Source: Poronia punctata (lineage: Eukaryota; Ascomycota; Sordariomycetes; Xylariales; Xylariaceae). From it: a stretch of DNA of 64,000 nucleotides. The translations under genes were made by a program, and so were the position numbers. The notes beneath the pieces are model-generated. The model ran no database searches, was not told the origin of the DNA, and saw only the letters and a list, made by a program, of their open reading frames with translations. Location: positions 1 through 64,000 of the forward strand of contig MU401623.1 of assembly GCA_022579005.1 (NCBI GenBank). The letters run 5' to 3'. Positions 23,640 to 36,829 of the stretch are shown in pieces; the first letter of the stretch is position 1; every line of letters starts with the position of its first letter.

Positions 23640-24866
23640 ATAGACGATTACCAAGTCGAGCAGGTAGCGTAGCTTAGCACGACTGGATAAAGAAAGGTTC
23701 GTTCCCGTGGGACGGTTGGGAAATATGGATGTTTCCAAGTTTGGGATAATCTTTAAGGCAGTGGACCGAAAAAGTGCCGTGCTTCGTGATGAAACCTACA
23801 TATATTGGATCACGCTAGCCAGGAACAGCCGTTGGCGTTGGTGATCTCCAGTTTATCGGGGACTTGGAAAGTGATGGTAGACGCCGCCGCCTGTTTTCTT
23901 GATTTTTTGGATTGGGTATTATCTTTCCTGGTGCCTGGGCCTGCTCACTGCTCAGATTCCCCAATCCTTCGACGCCTGTTTTGCCGAGATAATTGCATAT
24001 CTCGGGCCTTGGCTGGTCTCTGCCCGCACACTGAGGCGGTCTACGAGTTGTTAGTAAGAACCCGCCCGATGTTGCATTTGATTATGCCAAGTTTCTTTTC
24101 TTTCTGCACTTTCGTGCTTACCAACAAGGACTCAGTACCGGTACTACGCTGAGCTCACCCGCCCCGCCCGTACTATACTCGTATACTACGAGGTTGCGCC
24201 AGTCGTTAACAACCGTACCGAACAATACAGGTACCTACTAGTGTCACATTCCGAAGGCACGCCATGCGCATATGTCAGAATGGGATTATCTAATGTAACC
24301 CCTCCCCTGTCTCACCCCGTCCCACCCCCACTATTATATAGCACACCTCCTCAACACCGATCTGCAAAGAATCGACGACGACGTAGGTAAGGATGAATAC
24401 TTACCTATCACGGAGTAGTCTATCTAGGACTCTAGGTAAAGGTTATCTCTATCGTTTTAGGTCTCCCAGTCCGGTCCCCCGGTGTACCACATGTATACTC
24501 AGAACCTTATCTGTAGACTAGGTAGTCTAGAGTCGAATACCGACGGCGCAGCATCGTAACACAATTTAGCCTTGTCATGCATGGTCCTATCACCCCTCCT
24601 GACAAACCTTCACCTCATTCATGCCGGTTATTTACTGTGTGCTTATAAGCTAATCATAACTCATGATTGGCATCGAATAAAGTTGCTAGAACCAGTTATA
24701 CTTTATTTACGGTAATAAGCTTATCTGTCGACCCTTGATTACCATCGAAGCTTGTCTTTATCATAACGTCGGAATAAGCCGCTTAGTTTCTACCAAAGTA
24801 CCCGGGTTATCGTCTTGCCATCGCTTCTAGGCTAGGGCTGGACGGACCGGGTGCCGTGCCCTTTCA
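23640..24866. other. Intergenic; PKS promoter region
   Basis: This 1.2-kb stretch separates the prenyltransferase from the PKS. It contains GTAC/TACGAG-rich text at 24170-24200, including a TACTCGTA copy at 24176-24183, and ACCTAG/CTAGGT tracts at 24400-24530. No gene is seen. The segment just before the PKS start holds a candidate zinc-cluster site. Confidence 0.5.
24770..24781. promoter_or_regulatory. CGG-N6-CCG candidate Zn(II)2Cys6 site
   Basis: The sequence CGGAATAAGCCG lies 86 bp upstream of the PKS start codon. Inverted CGG triplets with a fixed spacer are the typical target of fungal zinc-cluster regulators such as those controlling metabolite clusters. No matching regulator gene is visible in the window, and I did not find the same spacing in the other cluster promoters, so this is weak. 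Confidence 0.3.
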
Positions 24867-27800
24867 ATGCCGAGTAAAACGATCCTGGTGTTTGGGCCAA
24901 AGCCTTCATCATTGAATTGGTGTTATCTGAGTCAAACACGTGAAAAGATACTCCAAGATCCAAAATGTCAGTGGATGCTCGATGTCGTGGAGAATCTCTC
25001 CATCTATTGGGATCTCTTGAAGGACGAGGTAATACCCTCGGATCTTCCTCGAGGAGGAGAGTGGCTACAGTCCCTGAATCGGTGGGTTCGGACAGGTAGC
25101 ATAGAGGATGAGGATGCCAGGGAGCTTCCAAATATCACACTCGCACCTCTTGTCGTCTTGGGCCATCTCGTGGAGTATGTGCAGTATGCGACTCAGCACG
25201 GTGCGGCTGAGCTAGACACAGAGGACATAAAACTCGACGACACTGAGACAGCGGGGTTCTGTATAGGCATGTTGAGTGCAGTGGCTATTGCATCTAGCTC
25301 GACTTGGGCTCAGTTTCGGCGAAATGGAGCAGTGGCAATACGGTTGGCTATGCTCATCGGGGCGATAGTGGACCTAGACGAGGCGGTTGCCGGGAAATCA
25401 GTGTCGTTATCCGTCAGGTGGAAGTCGGAGCATGACTTGTTAATGCTTGAGGAGATAATTCATAACACGAGGGATGTAAGTACCAATCTATCTACATCCT
25501 ACTCATTAAAGCCAGAGAAATAGATCTCGACAGAAAAGTCTAATCAGAGTTGTGTAGGCTTACATAGCGGTCTCTTATGACAAGAACCAAGCTACTGTCA
25601 CCATTCCCCTGGAGACTGTTCAGTCTTTCGAATATCAACTGAATGCCGGGAGAATCACCCATAGTAGAACGGATATGTATGGAAGATACCATACAGAACT
25701 GCTTACACCGGGATTGAAATCCTTACTCTCGGTATCCCGAACCTGTTGTGGTTTAGATTTACCTGACGCGTCCGAGGTACTGGTCTCGACATATCTGAAC
25801 AACGGCCATAGACTAGAACAGGGCAGTCTACAAAAAGTTGTGCTCAGCGCAATCCTTGTCGATCATTGCGACTGGTTCAAGACGATTACACTAGTAAACT
25901 CAAGTTTCACACCCGCAGGAGATAATCGCGTCGTCTCTTTTGGCCCCGAGCAGTGCATCCCCCCTTCTGTCCGTCGAGCCCTGAATGCCGAGTTAATCGA
26001 GTCGAATAATTCATCTCGTGAAGCCTGCCAGACGTTTACACCCAGAGACAGTGACATTGCTGTTGTTGGAATGGCCTGTAATGTGCCAGGAGCTGAAGAC
26101 TTGGACCAGTTTTGGACCATCTTGATGGAGGGGAAATCCCAGCACAGAGAAGTGCCCGAAGACCGATTCACTTTCACCACCCCTTTTCGCTCGAATCAGG
26201 ATCCGAAGAAGAAATGGTGGGGTAACTTTGTCGACAATCATGACGCTTTCGACCACAGGTTCTTCCACAAAACTCCGAGGGAAGCTGCGTCCATGGACCC
26301 GCAGCAAAGAATGTTATACCAAGCAGCCTATCAGGCAGTTGCCCAGTCTGGATATTTCCAAAGGTCGCCGAGGGAAAGAGCGAGCCGAGTAGGTTGTTAC
26401 GTTGGCGTTTGCTATAACGACTACGAGAATAACGTCTCCCATCACGCCCCAAACGCCTTTTCCGCCACGGGAAATCTCAGGGGATTTGTGGCGGGCAAGA
26501 TCAGTCATTATTTCGGTTGGAACGGACCTGCACTTACTATCGACACGGCCTGTTCTTCATCCAGCGTTGCAGTGCATCAAGCGTGTCAAGCAATATTGTC
26601 AGGGGAATGCCAGTCCGCTCTAGCTGCGGGTACAAACCTCATCAGCTCCCCAATGCTGTACCAAAACCTGGCTGCAGCATCATTCTTGAGCCCGACAGGA
26701 CAGTGTAAGCCGTTTGACGATGCGGCCGACGGATACTGTCGTGGCGAGGGCGTGGCAGTGGTGTACTTGAAGAAAATGACACAGGCCATCGAAGACGGTG
26801 ATCAGATATGGGGCACTATCGCCAGCACGGCAGTTTCCCAGAACGACAATTCGACTCCAATATTCGTCCCCAACCATACGTCCTTATCTGGTCTGTTTAC
26901 CACTGCCCTCACAAAGGCCGGAATGACTGCAGACCAGATATCTGTTGTCGAAGCCCATGGGACGGGAACCCCGGTTGGAGACCCAGCGGAATATGAGGCC
27001 ATCCGGAGAGTATTTGCAGAGAAAGCCACCACTAGAAAGAACCCATTACAACTAGGATCTGTCAAAGGTCTCGTTGGTCATACGGAAGCAAGTTCTGGCG
27101 GTATCTCCCTCGTCAAGGTTCTTCTCATGATGCATGAGAGCTATATCCCACCCCAACCCAGCTTTAACACGCTAAACTCGTCCATAAAGTCGTTACCTAG
27201 TGCCAGTATAGTGATCTCGACGAAACCGACACCATGGGAAAGGACATCAAAGGCGGCTCTGATAAACAACTACGGCGCATCTGGATCTAACGCGTCGATC
27301 ATTCTAAAAGAAGCACCGAGACATACTTTAAGCCGATCGATGGGACAGCGTGCTATAACAGTTCAATACCCGGTTTATATATCCGGACAAGACGACGTGG
27401 CGTTGAAATCCTACATGATCAGGCTTCTTCAATTCATCAAGAGCGGAAAGACGTCTAGACAAAGTATGATCATGGAAAACTTCTCCTTCAATATCTGCCG
27501 CCAGTCGAATCCATCTTTAGACACTGCCGCCGTCTTCAGCTGTCAGACTATCGACGAATGTCAGGAGAAGTTAGTTACTTTCCTCGACACCGACGATATC
27601 CCCGTAGTCAAGCCACCGGCACCCAGACCAGTAATATTTTGCTTTGGAGGACAAGCATCCACATTCGTCGGGCTTGATCGACAACTATATAATGAAATCG
27701 CAATCATACGCTTTCATCTTGATAAATGCGATTCTATCTGCAGAGAACTTGGATCCGACAGCATCTATCCCCGTATCTTCCAACATGAGTCCATGGAGAG

Positions 27801-30800
27801 CCCTTTGCTTCAGCCGATTCTATTCTCCATGCAATACGCCTGTGCCATGAGCTGGATGGAATGCGGAGCAGAACCTGTCGCAGTAGTTGGACATTCCTTC
27901 GGCGAGCTCACAGCACTTTGCGTCTCGGGTGTATTGAGCCTGGAAGATGCGCTCAAGATGGTCGTTGGAAGGTCTAAACTCATCGAAACAACTTGGGGTG
28001 CAGAAAGAGGGGCTATGCTGGCTGTCGAAGGTGATTTGTCTTTTGTTCAGAGTTTGATGACGGAATGGAATGACAGAAAAGATTCGTCAGATGCAATCGC
28101 TATCGCGTGCTTCAACGGCCCGACATCTTTTACACTAGCCGGTACCATCCGTGATATCGAAGATTTTGTACGAGATATCGAACTGAGGAAGCTACCGATA
28201 AAACATAAAAAGCTAGATGTCTCTCACGCCTTTCATTGCGCTTTGGTCGACCCCCTGAAATCGGGACTGGAACGTGTCGGGCGAGACATGGATTTCAAAA
28301 AGCCTAAAATCCATTTGGAGATGGGACGGGAGTTGGAAAATACGGAACCTGTCACTTCAAAGTATATCGCCGACCACATGAGAGAGCCTTTTCGCTTCGA
28401 TGCCGCAGTGCAGCGACTGTCGAGGAAATACCCCTCGGCGATTTGGCTCGAAGCCGGGTCAAACTCGAGAATCACAACCATGGCAAGCAGGGCACTGGGA
28501 AAGACGGAGAGGAAGAATTCGCTATTCCAACCGGTCGACATAAGCAATGAAGTACCTTTGCAGCAACTCATAGACGCTACGATGAATCTATGGAAAGCCG
28601 GCTTACGCACTGCATTTTGGGGGCACTCGAGACGGGATACTTGTCGCTATTCGCCGATGATACTGCCACCGTACCAATTCCAGAAACATAGGCATTGGCT
28701 ACAGTATAAGACTTTTGTCCCGGACAGCGCACTTTTAGATTCCCATGAAGGATCCAAATTAGAGCCTACTCCTACATGCCTCTTCACTTTTCTGAGATAT
28801 CTAGACGCCGGGAAGAAACATGGCAGGAAACATGCGCGATTCAGTATCAATACACGGATAAAAAGGTACAAGGATCTCATGTCTGGTCACTTTATTTCGA
28901 GAACTGCACCAATCTGCCCGGCAACCCTGCAGCTGAGCATTGCCGTCGAAGCTATCCTAAGCATTCAACCCGAGAGCCAGGGAAAAGGAACGAGCCCGAA
29001 TATTTACAATGTTAAGAACCAATCACCGCTCTGTGATGATTCGTCCAAGTTGGTCTTCCTCGACACCGAGCGACTGACAGGGCGAGAGTCCACGTGGTCC
29101 TTCAAAATCTTCAGTTGTGGGGAGAACAAGTCGGGAGAGGCTATACATGTCACAGGAGAAGTCCAATTCATAGATTCCACACACCATCCGGAATTTGAGC
29201 ATATCGCGAGGAAGATAAGCTATCAGCAATGTCTTGAGATACTGAATGACACCGAAGCGGATTACATCATACAAGGACGCAGCGTGTACAAAGCATTCTC
29301 TAGTGTAGTCGACTATGACGAGATGTATCAAGGGACAAGGAAGATAGTCGGGAAAGACAACAAGTCCGCCGGACTGGTTGTTATGAAAGAGACATCCGGT
29401 GAGACAGGGATCATCCCCCCTTTTCTCGGCGACAATTTCTGTCAAGTGGCCGGGATTTGGGCAAATTGCATGGCCAACGACTCACCCGATAACATCTATA
29501 TTGCCAACGGGATCGGGAAATGGATACGGTCATCAGTTGCTAACGCAGGACAGCAGTGGCATGTCTTAGCTCGTCATGCGCCAACACCTTCAACCAACGG
29601 CTTCATGTCCGATATCTTTGTCTTTGATCCCACATCAGGGAGGCTAGTAGAGGCCATTCTCGACATGAACTTTACAAAGATATCAAGAGCGTCTATGGTC
29701 AAGCTTCTAAAGAGGCTTACACCGGGACTCAACAACACGAAAGAGGTAGAAGTAGAAGAAAGCCATATCCTATATCCACCCGTGGCAACGCAACCGGTTA
29801 ATATCCCCGGAGAGTCGGATCTACTCCATCAGCTCAAAAGCGTCCTGGCAGCAACGACAGGCCTCTCCCCTAAAGAAATCGACGACAACGCAAACCTATC
29901 CAACATTGGCATCGACTCTTTAGTAGGCATGGAGATGGCCAACGATATCGAGTCAACCTTTAACTGTACCCTGGATCAAGACGAGTTGCTACTGGCGACG
30001 ACTGTCCAGGATCTTTTACACAATCTCCAATCCGCGCTAGGGGTCGACGAACAATCGGACATGCTATCACCCCAGAGCACGGGAAATACTCCATCATCGA
30101 CTGCCGGGACGTCGGAATCCGATACTGAAGATGATGTCGTGCCTGACGATCCAATGATGGATATTCCGTCAGGGATGATTCTAGAAGTGTTTTCAGCGTC
30201 CAAATCGCAAACAGACCATTTTATTATGAAACACGGTTTCTCCGACTACGTAGCGTCCGTAATGCCCAAACACTCCGAACTCAGCATTGCTCTCATAGTC
30301 GAAGCATTTAAAGAGTTGGGCTGCAACATGCATTCAGCTGAACCCGGACAGGTCTTAGATCGCATCCCCTTTTCCGGACAACACCGTCGCTTTCAACATC
30401 ATCTCTACAACATCTTACAAGACTGCGGGATAGTGAAAATCGGCCACAACGACACAATTATACGGCTGGATACCCCGCTCCCTTCCAAGCCGAGTGAAGA
30501 GATCTTCCAAGACTTACTACGCAATCATCCGGATCATTACTACGCGAGTCACCTGACATATTACACCGGATCCAAGCTGGCATCAATCCTGTCAGGAGAG
30601 GTAGACGGGATAAAACTCTTATTCGGAAACGAACAAGGCCGTCAGCTCCTAGCCGGGTTCTACGGTGACTACATGATAAACAAACTATACATCGAACAAA
30701 TGGTCGATTTCCTCCGCACACTCGCCTCAAGACTTTCAGAGGAAGGTCATTCGGGCACACTCAAGATCCTAGAAATGGGCGCAGGAACCGGCGGTACAAC

Positions 30801-32611
30801 GCAGGTGAGCAGAGTACACTGCTAACCTAACAATTGACTGACTAACTGTTGGATATGAATAGCCGTTAGTAACCATGCTATCCACCCTCCCAATCCCGAT
30901 AGAATACACCTTTACCGACCTCTCCCCATCACTAGTAGCGTCGGCACGGAAGAGATTCTCTAAACAATACCCCTTTATGAAATTCGCCGTCCACGATATC
31001 GAGAAACGGCCCGAACCGGCATTAATCAAGTCTCAACACGTCGTCATAGCCACTAATGCCGTGCACGCAACCCGTTCCCTAGCCGTTTCAACCGGGCACA
31101 TGCACGATTTCCTCCGACAAGACGGCGTTCTAATAATGCTAGAGATGACCCGTACTCCAAACTGGGTTGATATTGTCTTTGGTCCTTTGGAAGGATGGTG
31201 GGTATTCGACGACGGGAGAAGACACGCTACTATTGACGAAAGGGAATGGGAAGAAGTTCTGCGATCGACGGGATATGGTCCCGTAAACTGGACAGATGGC
31301 ATGTCTGCCGAGGCGGGGATACAGAGACTTATCGTCGCTTTGGCGTCTGGCCGTCCCGCTACCCCTGAATCGTCCCACGATACCCGGGAACAGGAAGTAG
31401 AAGCATACATCCAGCGGTCAATCGCCGGATTCACAATCCCCAATCCTACAGAAAACACCACAAGCCACCGCCACGATGCCGTCCTAATAACAGGCGCAAC
31501 AGGTAGTGTAGGCGGCCATCTAGTCGCTCACCTCGCCAGACAGCCGCGTATAAGCACCGTGTACTGCCTGAACAGAAAAACAAAGAAGAACCCCATGGAA
31601 CGACAAATGGATGCTTTCAAAGCGATGGGAATAGAGCTAGACCCGGCCGCGCTGAAGAAGCTAATAGTAGTGGAATCCGACACATCACAACCTTTTCTCG
31701 GGCTGTCGGACGAAGAATACGAGGAGATGTTGCATTCTGTCGGGTATATCGGTAAGTCAACTCGAGTCGCCCCCCTTTTCCAACAACCCTAACGAAACAA
31801 CAAAACAGTTCACAACGCCTGGCCAATGGGAATTAAAAGCCCACTGCCAAAGTTTCGGCCCCAACTACAAATAATGCGCAACCTAATCGACCTCGCCTCT
31901 CAGTCTCCAAGTACAAAATTCCAATTCATCTCTTCAATAGCGACAACAGGCCTTCACCCGTCCCAACCCATCCTCGAAACCCATCTCCCTATTTCCTCGT
32001 CCCTTCGAACCGGATACGCCGAAGCAAAACATATTTGTGAGGCAATGCTTTTGCGCACACTTCCCTCGGGGCGCGCAATGACGATCCGGTTGGGACAGGT
32101 TGCCGGGTCAAAAGGGGGATACTGGAATACGATGGAACATGTCCCTTTCATCATAAAGTCTTCGCAAACATTGGGTGATTTTCCTGATTTAAAGGGGACT
32201 TTTTCTTGGATGCCTGTGGATGATGTTGCGGCTGTTCTTTCCGATCTCCTCTTTTCCAGCACACAGAAAGCAGGGGTTTATCATGTTGAGAATCCCGTCC
32301 GGCAGTCTTGGGATGAGATTCTTACTTTTCTTGCGTCCGTTCTGGGGCTTAAGAATGTTGAAAGAAGAGTATCGTTCAAGGAATGGTTAGAAAAGGTCAG
32401 AGAATTCGAGGGGGCGGAAAGAGAGAACCCGGCGGGCAAGATAGTGGATTTCCTACAAAATGATTTCGAGAGAATGGCTTGTGGCGAGGTGGTTCTTGAT
32501 ACGAGGAATTCGGTAGGGGATTCTTTGACGATGAGGGAGATGAAGGGGGTGGATTTGGAGGTTGTTAAGGGGTATGTGGATGGGTGGAGGGAGAGGGGGT
32601 TTTTGAAGTAA
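24867..32611 (+). CDS. Non-reducing polyketide synthase, SAT-KS-AT-PT-ACP-CMeT-R
   Basis: Four exons (24867-25475, 25558-30804, 30863-31751, 31809-32611) join in frame to 2515 residues. Domains in order: starter-unit transacylase (about 1-350, nucleophile Cys132 in GFCIG, His248); ketosynthase (366-790; Cys535, His670, His711); malonyl transferase (890-1200; Ser983 in GHSFGE); product template (1275-1595; His1314, Asp1495); one acyl carrier (Ser1657 in GIDSL); C-methyltransferase (about 1730-2115; EMGAGTGGTTQ split by intron 2); and an NAD(P)H reductive release domain (2150-2515; GATGSVGG, YAEAK). All key residues are intact. This architecture is that of methylorcinaldehyde- and azaphilone-type synthases, which make C-methylated aromatic polyketides released as aldehydes. 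Chain length and starter cannot be read from sequence. It is the core enzyme of the cluster; the prenyltransferase upstream is its most likely partner. Confidence 0.96.
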
Positions 32612-32676
32612 CTACTTGATACATATATAGGGGTTTTCTACGGGTTGTAGGAGGGGTGTGGTTAACTTGTCTTTGA

Positions 32677-33075
32677 TCAATGATATCCACAAGTGGGAAT
32701 GAGTATGTCTGTTGTTTTTAGCATTTATTGTGAAGAGCAAAAAGGATGTGGAAGTTCTCTGAGATGACTTTTCCATTGGTCCCGTCAAAACTCACCTTTA
32801 ATCTCCGCGGCCTCATACCCAGGCTTGCTCTCGCATTCAAACTTGAACCTGTTGGGGCTGGGGTCGGTAATATCGCAGGCCCAGAAAACCTCATCACGAC
32901 CGATGTCGATGTTGCAACTTTCCCCATCTGAGTGACTGTATACAGGCCAGGATGGTTTCTCGGGTAATCTCGTGGTCGCTTGCGCCGTCACTTACGCAGG
33001 CGAAGGGTTGGTATCGGTATTTCTGCGGCAAATACACAGGTTATTTGCCAGGGCGAGAGCAGCGAGGAACTTTAT
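32677..33075 (-). pseudogene. Small secreted cysteine-containing protein lacking an ATG
   Basis: Three exons (33075-32996, 32935-32796, 32708-32677) with introns of 60 and 87 nt join in frame to 83 codons plus TGA. The N-terminus reads like a signal peptide (Lys-Phe-Leu-Ala-Ala-Leu-Ala-Leu-Ala), and six cysteines follow. The codon in start position, in a good CACCACC context, is ATA instead of ATG, and I find no other in-frame ATG upstream. The change equals C-to-T in a CpA step on the plus strand, as RIP would give. It may be a recently silenced gene, use a non-AUG start, or reflect a sequence error. It lies just after the PKS, tail to tail. No family is recognised. Confidence 0.5.
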
Positions 33076-34800
33076 GGTGGTGGATTTCTGATAGGAAATG
33101 TTGGATGGATGGATGAAAGGCTGGGTTTTGTGTTGTAGTTGAAGTTGTATGTGTGTGTTTGTGGGATTCTCTAACCTGCCGGTAGATGCTTGTTGGCAGT
33201 CGGTAGAAGATCTTTATATACGTATAGTCGAAGATTCCGGTATACCTCGGTATTAAAAACAGAGAAGAAGAAGCATGATCGATCAGTTTACAAGCTAGAC
33301 AGAGGACCCTTTTCGCGATGACATGGAAATCTAACCTACTATTGAGAAGCTGTTGGTTTCCTTCTTATTGTAGCGTAAGTAGACTAGATCTGCGAGTAGG
33401 TAGATGACATGGAGACTAACCTACCTCACTAAGCTACCAATTCTCAGCTTACATATTTCACTAGGTAGGTAGCCAGCTCTACACCTATGTATCAAAACGC
33501 AACTAGTAATTTACGAGCATCTAGAGCCGTGGGTGATATCTTTCGATATAATACAAGTAGGACGCACTTGGCTAACAAAGACAATTGCATGTAGTCTGGT
33601 CTTCGGGCAGATATGAGAGACGTCCGGGATCTTCATGATCTACATTAAATGCAGTAGGTAATCTAGTAGAGGTATCCCAATAAATATCTGGTAGGACCGC
33701 TAATTCGTTGTTAGTCGGGGATTGAAAAGGGGAATAGGCGGCTCCATTTTGTGATATAGGTATCATCTAGCTATCCTATTTCGGGTCGGACCCAAGGAAT
33801 CGGGTTCTTCAAGAGAGCTGTCACTGTTGCTTTAGGAATTATATAGCCTTCTAGATTAGTAGTAGTATTGGAATAAGGGTTTGTTTCTGTGAGTGCACTA
33901 CCCGTACCTACGATAGGCCGCCAGATACTTTCTGTCCGGATTACTTGCTAACCTCGTTTCTGCCTTAAAAGCTATGTACCTAACCCTATGCTTACAAGGA
34001 AGGGAACATTTTGTAAACCATCGCGATAAAAAGCCGGTAAGTGCTGGCAGACAGTATCTCTGATATGCAAAGGAGAGATGATGTCAATCAGTAGAGAAAT
34101 ATGTTTGATATCACACATACCTACTTGTACACGTGGATAACAGACCAGCTCGGCCCCCTTTGTGACTGGACAATTATGAATAACATGGTTGACTTGGCAT
34201 TATTTGTTCATGATAACAGCTATTACGTCGTATGCTAGTATACGTTCGGGATAGGTCAAGGTAGCGGGGGAATTTACCGGTGTCATGGTGAGCATCTTGG
34301 ATATGTGGTGAGGGATTATGAAATATCTCTAATAAATACCTAAGGCCTTGAAGGGGTAAAGGGGTGCTCTAGGCAGTGATAGTCTGTAATGATTTATCAG
34401 GGATGGGGGCTAGGTATCCAGCTGGATCGAGATCTCATGCAGAGAATAGCGGATAGGTAAAGTATCTTTGTCATGGTAAGACCGGGGAGTAATGGCTGTA
34501 TATACGTAGGCCATCCGGAAACCCTCATGGATGGATTCCGTGAGGTTCATGAGCAGGGCTAGGTAAACAACAAATGTGATAAAACAACTTGGGAGTCGGG
34601 ATAAGGTAAACCGTAGGTAATTGGGACTACCTACTCGTACCATACATATTCCCTTGTTTGAAGCCTTGTTTGTTTGGCAGACTATCTAATTCGTCTTCAC
34701 GCATGGTCGAGTGGAGGATGAGGAAGAATGACGGGGGCTTAACAAATCGAGATAGGCGGCAGTGTAAACCGTAACAAGTCCTTAATGGTAGGATCTCGGA

Positions 34801-34828
34801 AGGAGAAGAAGAAGAAGAAGAAGAAGAA
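34801..34828. repeat. (GAA)n microsatellite
   Basis: About nine GAA units occur in tandem in intergenic DNA. Confidence 0.85.
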
Positions 34829-36409
34829 ATAAAGATTCTCGATACTGATAGACAGACGGGATTTTGCAGCAGACGGATCTGGATTCGACACGGTATTTAT
34901 GTTATGTCCTGAATGGACGCCGCTTGTCTCTTCTTCCTCGTAACGTTGTCAGGGTTCACCTACCTAGATGCCGATTCTTACGTCTACGTCAGGTTGAGTG
35001 AATTAGTAAGTTCAAAAATCAAGAGCAAGAGCCAACTATCTACGCGATCAACGCATTGGTTGCTGGCTGTGTAACGACAATGAGATAGATGCGTGTATGG
35101 ACAACAATAAGTGCGACAGGGATGATAACCTGTTACGTTCTGTTTCATATAATTAACACATAGAGCGGCCCCCAACAAACCATACACGCATAGAAGTGAA
35201 GTGAGCTTTAAAACCCGTGGACACGTATAGCTTCTGCTTGTGCCGGTAACTTAGGTACCTAAGGATGATTACCAGAATCCATCCAGCACTTGCCGTCCAT
35301 CCCTTGGTGATGAAGACCAAAATATACCTACCTACCATCGTATACCTACAAACACAACCCCCCCTATTCTAACAGTAAAAAGCAAAGAAACAGACCGTGC
35401 ATGATGGTGGCGCAACGAACTCTGAGACAGACACAGCGCGGGACGAAACAAACAAGAAAAAAAAAAGAGAGAAGCTACAAACAAACTAATCTATCTGATT
35501 TCTATACATTATTGTCTTTGGTGTTAGTGTTTATCCACGTCTTCTTCGGCCGGTATTATGGACAGTATCGTATCTATTGGTCAACAAACGTACTATGAGC
35601 TAGGTAGGTTAGGTAAGATGGCTAAACAAGCCCATTTATCACACTTAAGGGGAGCAAGTATGTCTGCGTAAGTAGGCCAAATCTTTCTAGATGGACGTGG
35701 GAGAAGACAAGACAAGACCAGACAAGAGGAGACAAGTCCTAAAGTTGAAAAAAAAAAAAAAAAAGGCGTACGAGTACCTACCTACTTACTTTACCTAACC
35801 TTACAAAGTTACAATAACGCGTCAAGACCAAAAGAAAAAAGAAAAAAGTTGGAAATTATTTGCTATCATCATCATCATTCTATCTACCGACATTTTTTGC
35901 TTCCCCCCCCCCTCTCCACCTTGTCTTACACCTTACCCCTAACATTACCGATGGTTTTTTTTTTTAACACAGTGATAAAGGTCTTGTGATTATTAAATGA
36001 GGCAGACAAGGTCAACTCATCCTTAATCCTGACAGAAGAAAAAGCTGCGAGTTAATTGGGTCAACATGATAACTGCGTATACGAGGCACAAGGTGTTTTC
36101 GGTTCATCAAGTATTATCCACCTAACCTGGTTGTTGATAAATCATATAGATCGACACCTTGTCTACTCGTAAACAGCGATTCGAAGATGAAACATGGAAA
36201 AAATCAGAAACAATACATACATATGCACGGGATCAATCAATCCGAGTCGCGTTCAAGAAATGTGTAAATTCGACCCATCATTTAATCACCTATCATCCCT
36301 AAAAAAGCTAAATTACACAGTAGGTTTCAAACTTGAATGAAATCATTTCGAAGCGGGTCGGGTCACAATGTGGCGTCTTTCAAAAGCCGGGCCCGTCTAG
36401 ACGATAGGA

Positions 36410-36434
36410 GATGATGATGATGATGATGATGATG
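36410..36434. repeat. (GAT)n microsatellite
   Basis: About eight GAT/ATG units occur in tandem, followed by GAAGATGAA, in the upstream region of the small secreted protein gene at 36830. Confidence 0.85.
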
Positions 36435-36829
36435 AAGATGAAGGGAGACATTCTAGATTCCAACTGACGCGCCTTTCCAACAAAACTATTCGTTCTCGGG
36501 AACTGAGACAGATTGATGGCGTTGTGAGTCAAAGTCATCTATCTATCTACCAACCAACCATTGATAGAAAAAGAAAAGAAAAAAAGGGTGATCCGTCTTT
36601 TACCTACCCCCTTTAATAGGCCAAGTCATGCCACGCGTACAAATATGGCCGCGCATCCCTTCACCCTAGGCTGGCCGGGCTTGGCTTCTTCTTCTTCTTC
36701 TTCTGCTTCTTCCCGTCAAACTCATTCTCGTCCATCCATACACCCTCCTCTATTCGCAACCCTTCCCCCAAAGAGCAAGACATATTGACAAAGTCCGAGA
36801 TCAACATCAACATCAAAGATTTAATAATC

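Larger units (their letters stand above)
33076..36829. other. 3.7-kb intergenic region, no gene seen
   Basis: I see no convincing gene in this stretch. It contains TAGGTAGGTAG tracts, three copies of the TACGAGTA/TACTCGTA 8-mer (34632, 35769, 36164), a GAA array (34801-34828), A-runs near 35748-35764, a poly-T run near 35955 and a GAT array (36410-36434). It separates the PKS cluster from the following genes. Confidence 0.5.

Noticed and set aside
23805..24152. A 115-residue open frame between prenyltransferase and PKS
   Set aside because: It lacks an ATG start, shows no domain, and its hydrophobic run is not conserved in any family I know.
34410..34643. Short open frames in the 33-36.8 kb gap
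   Set aside because: They are short, lack good starts or splice partners, and overlap simple TAGGTA tracts.
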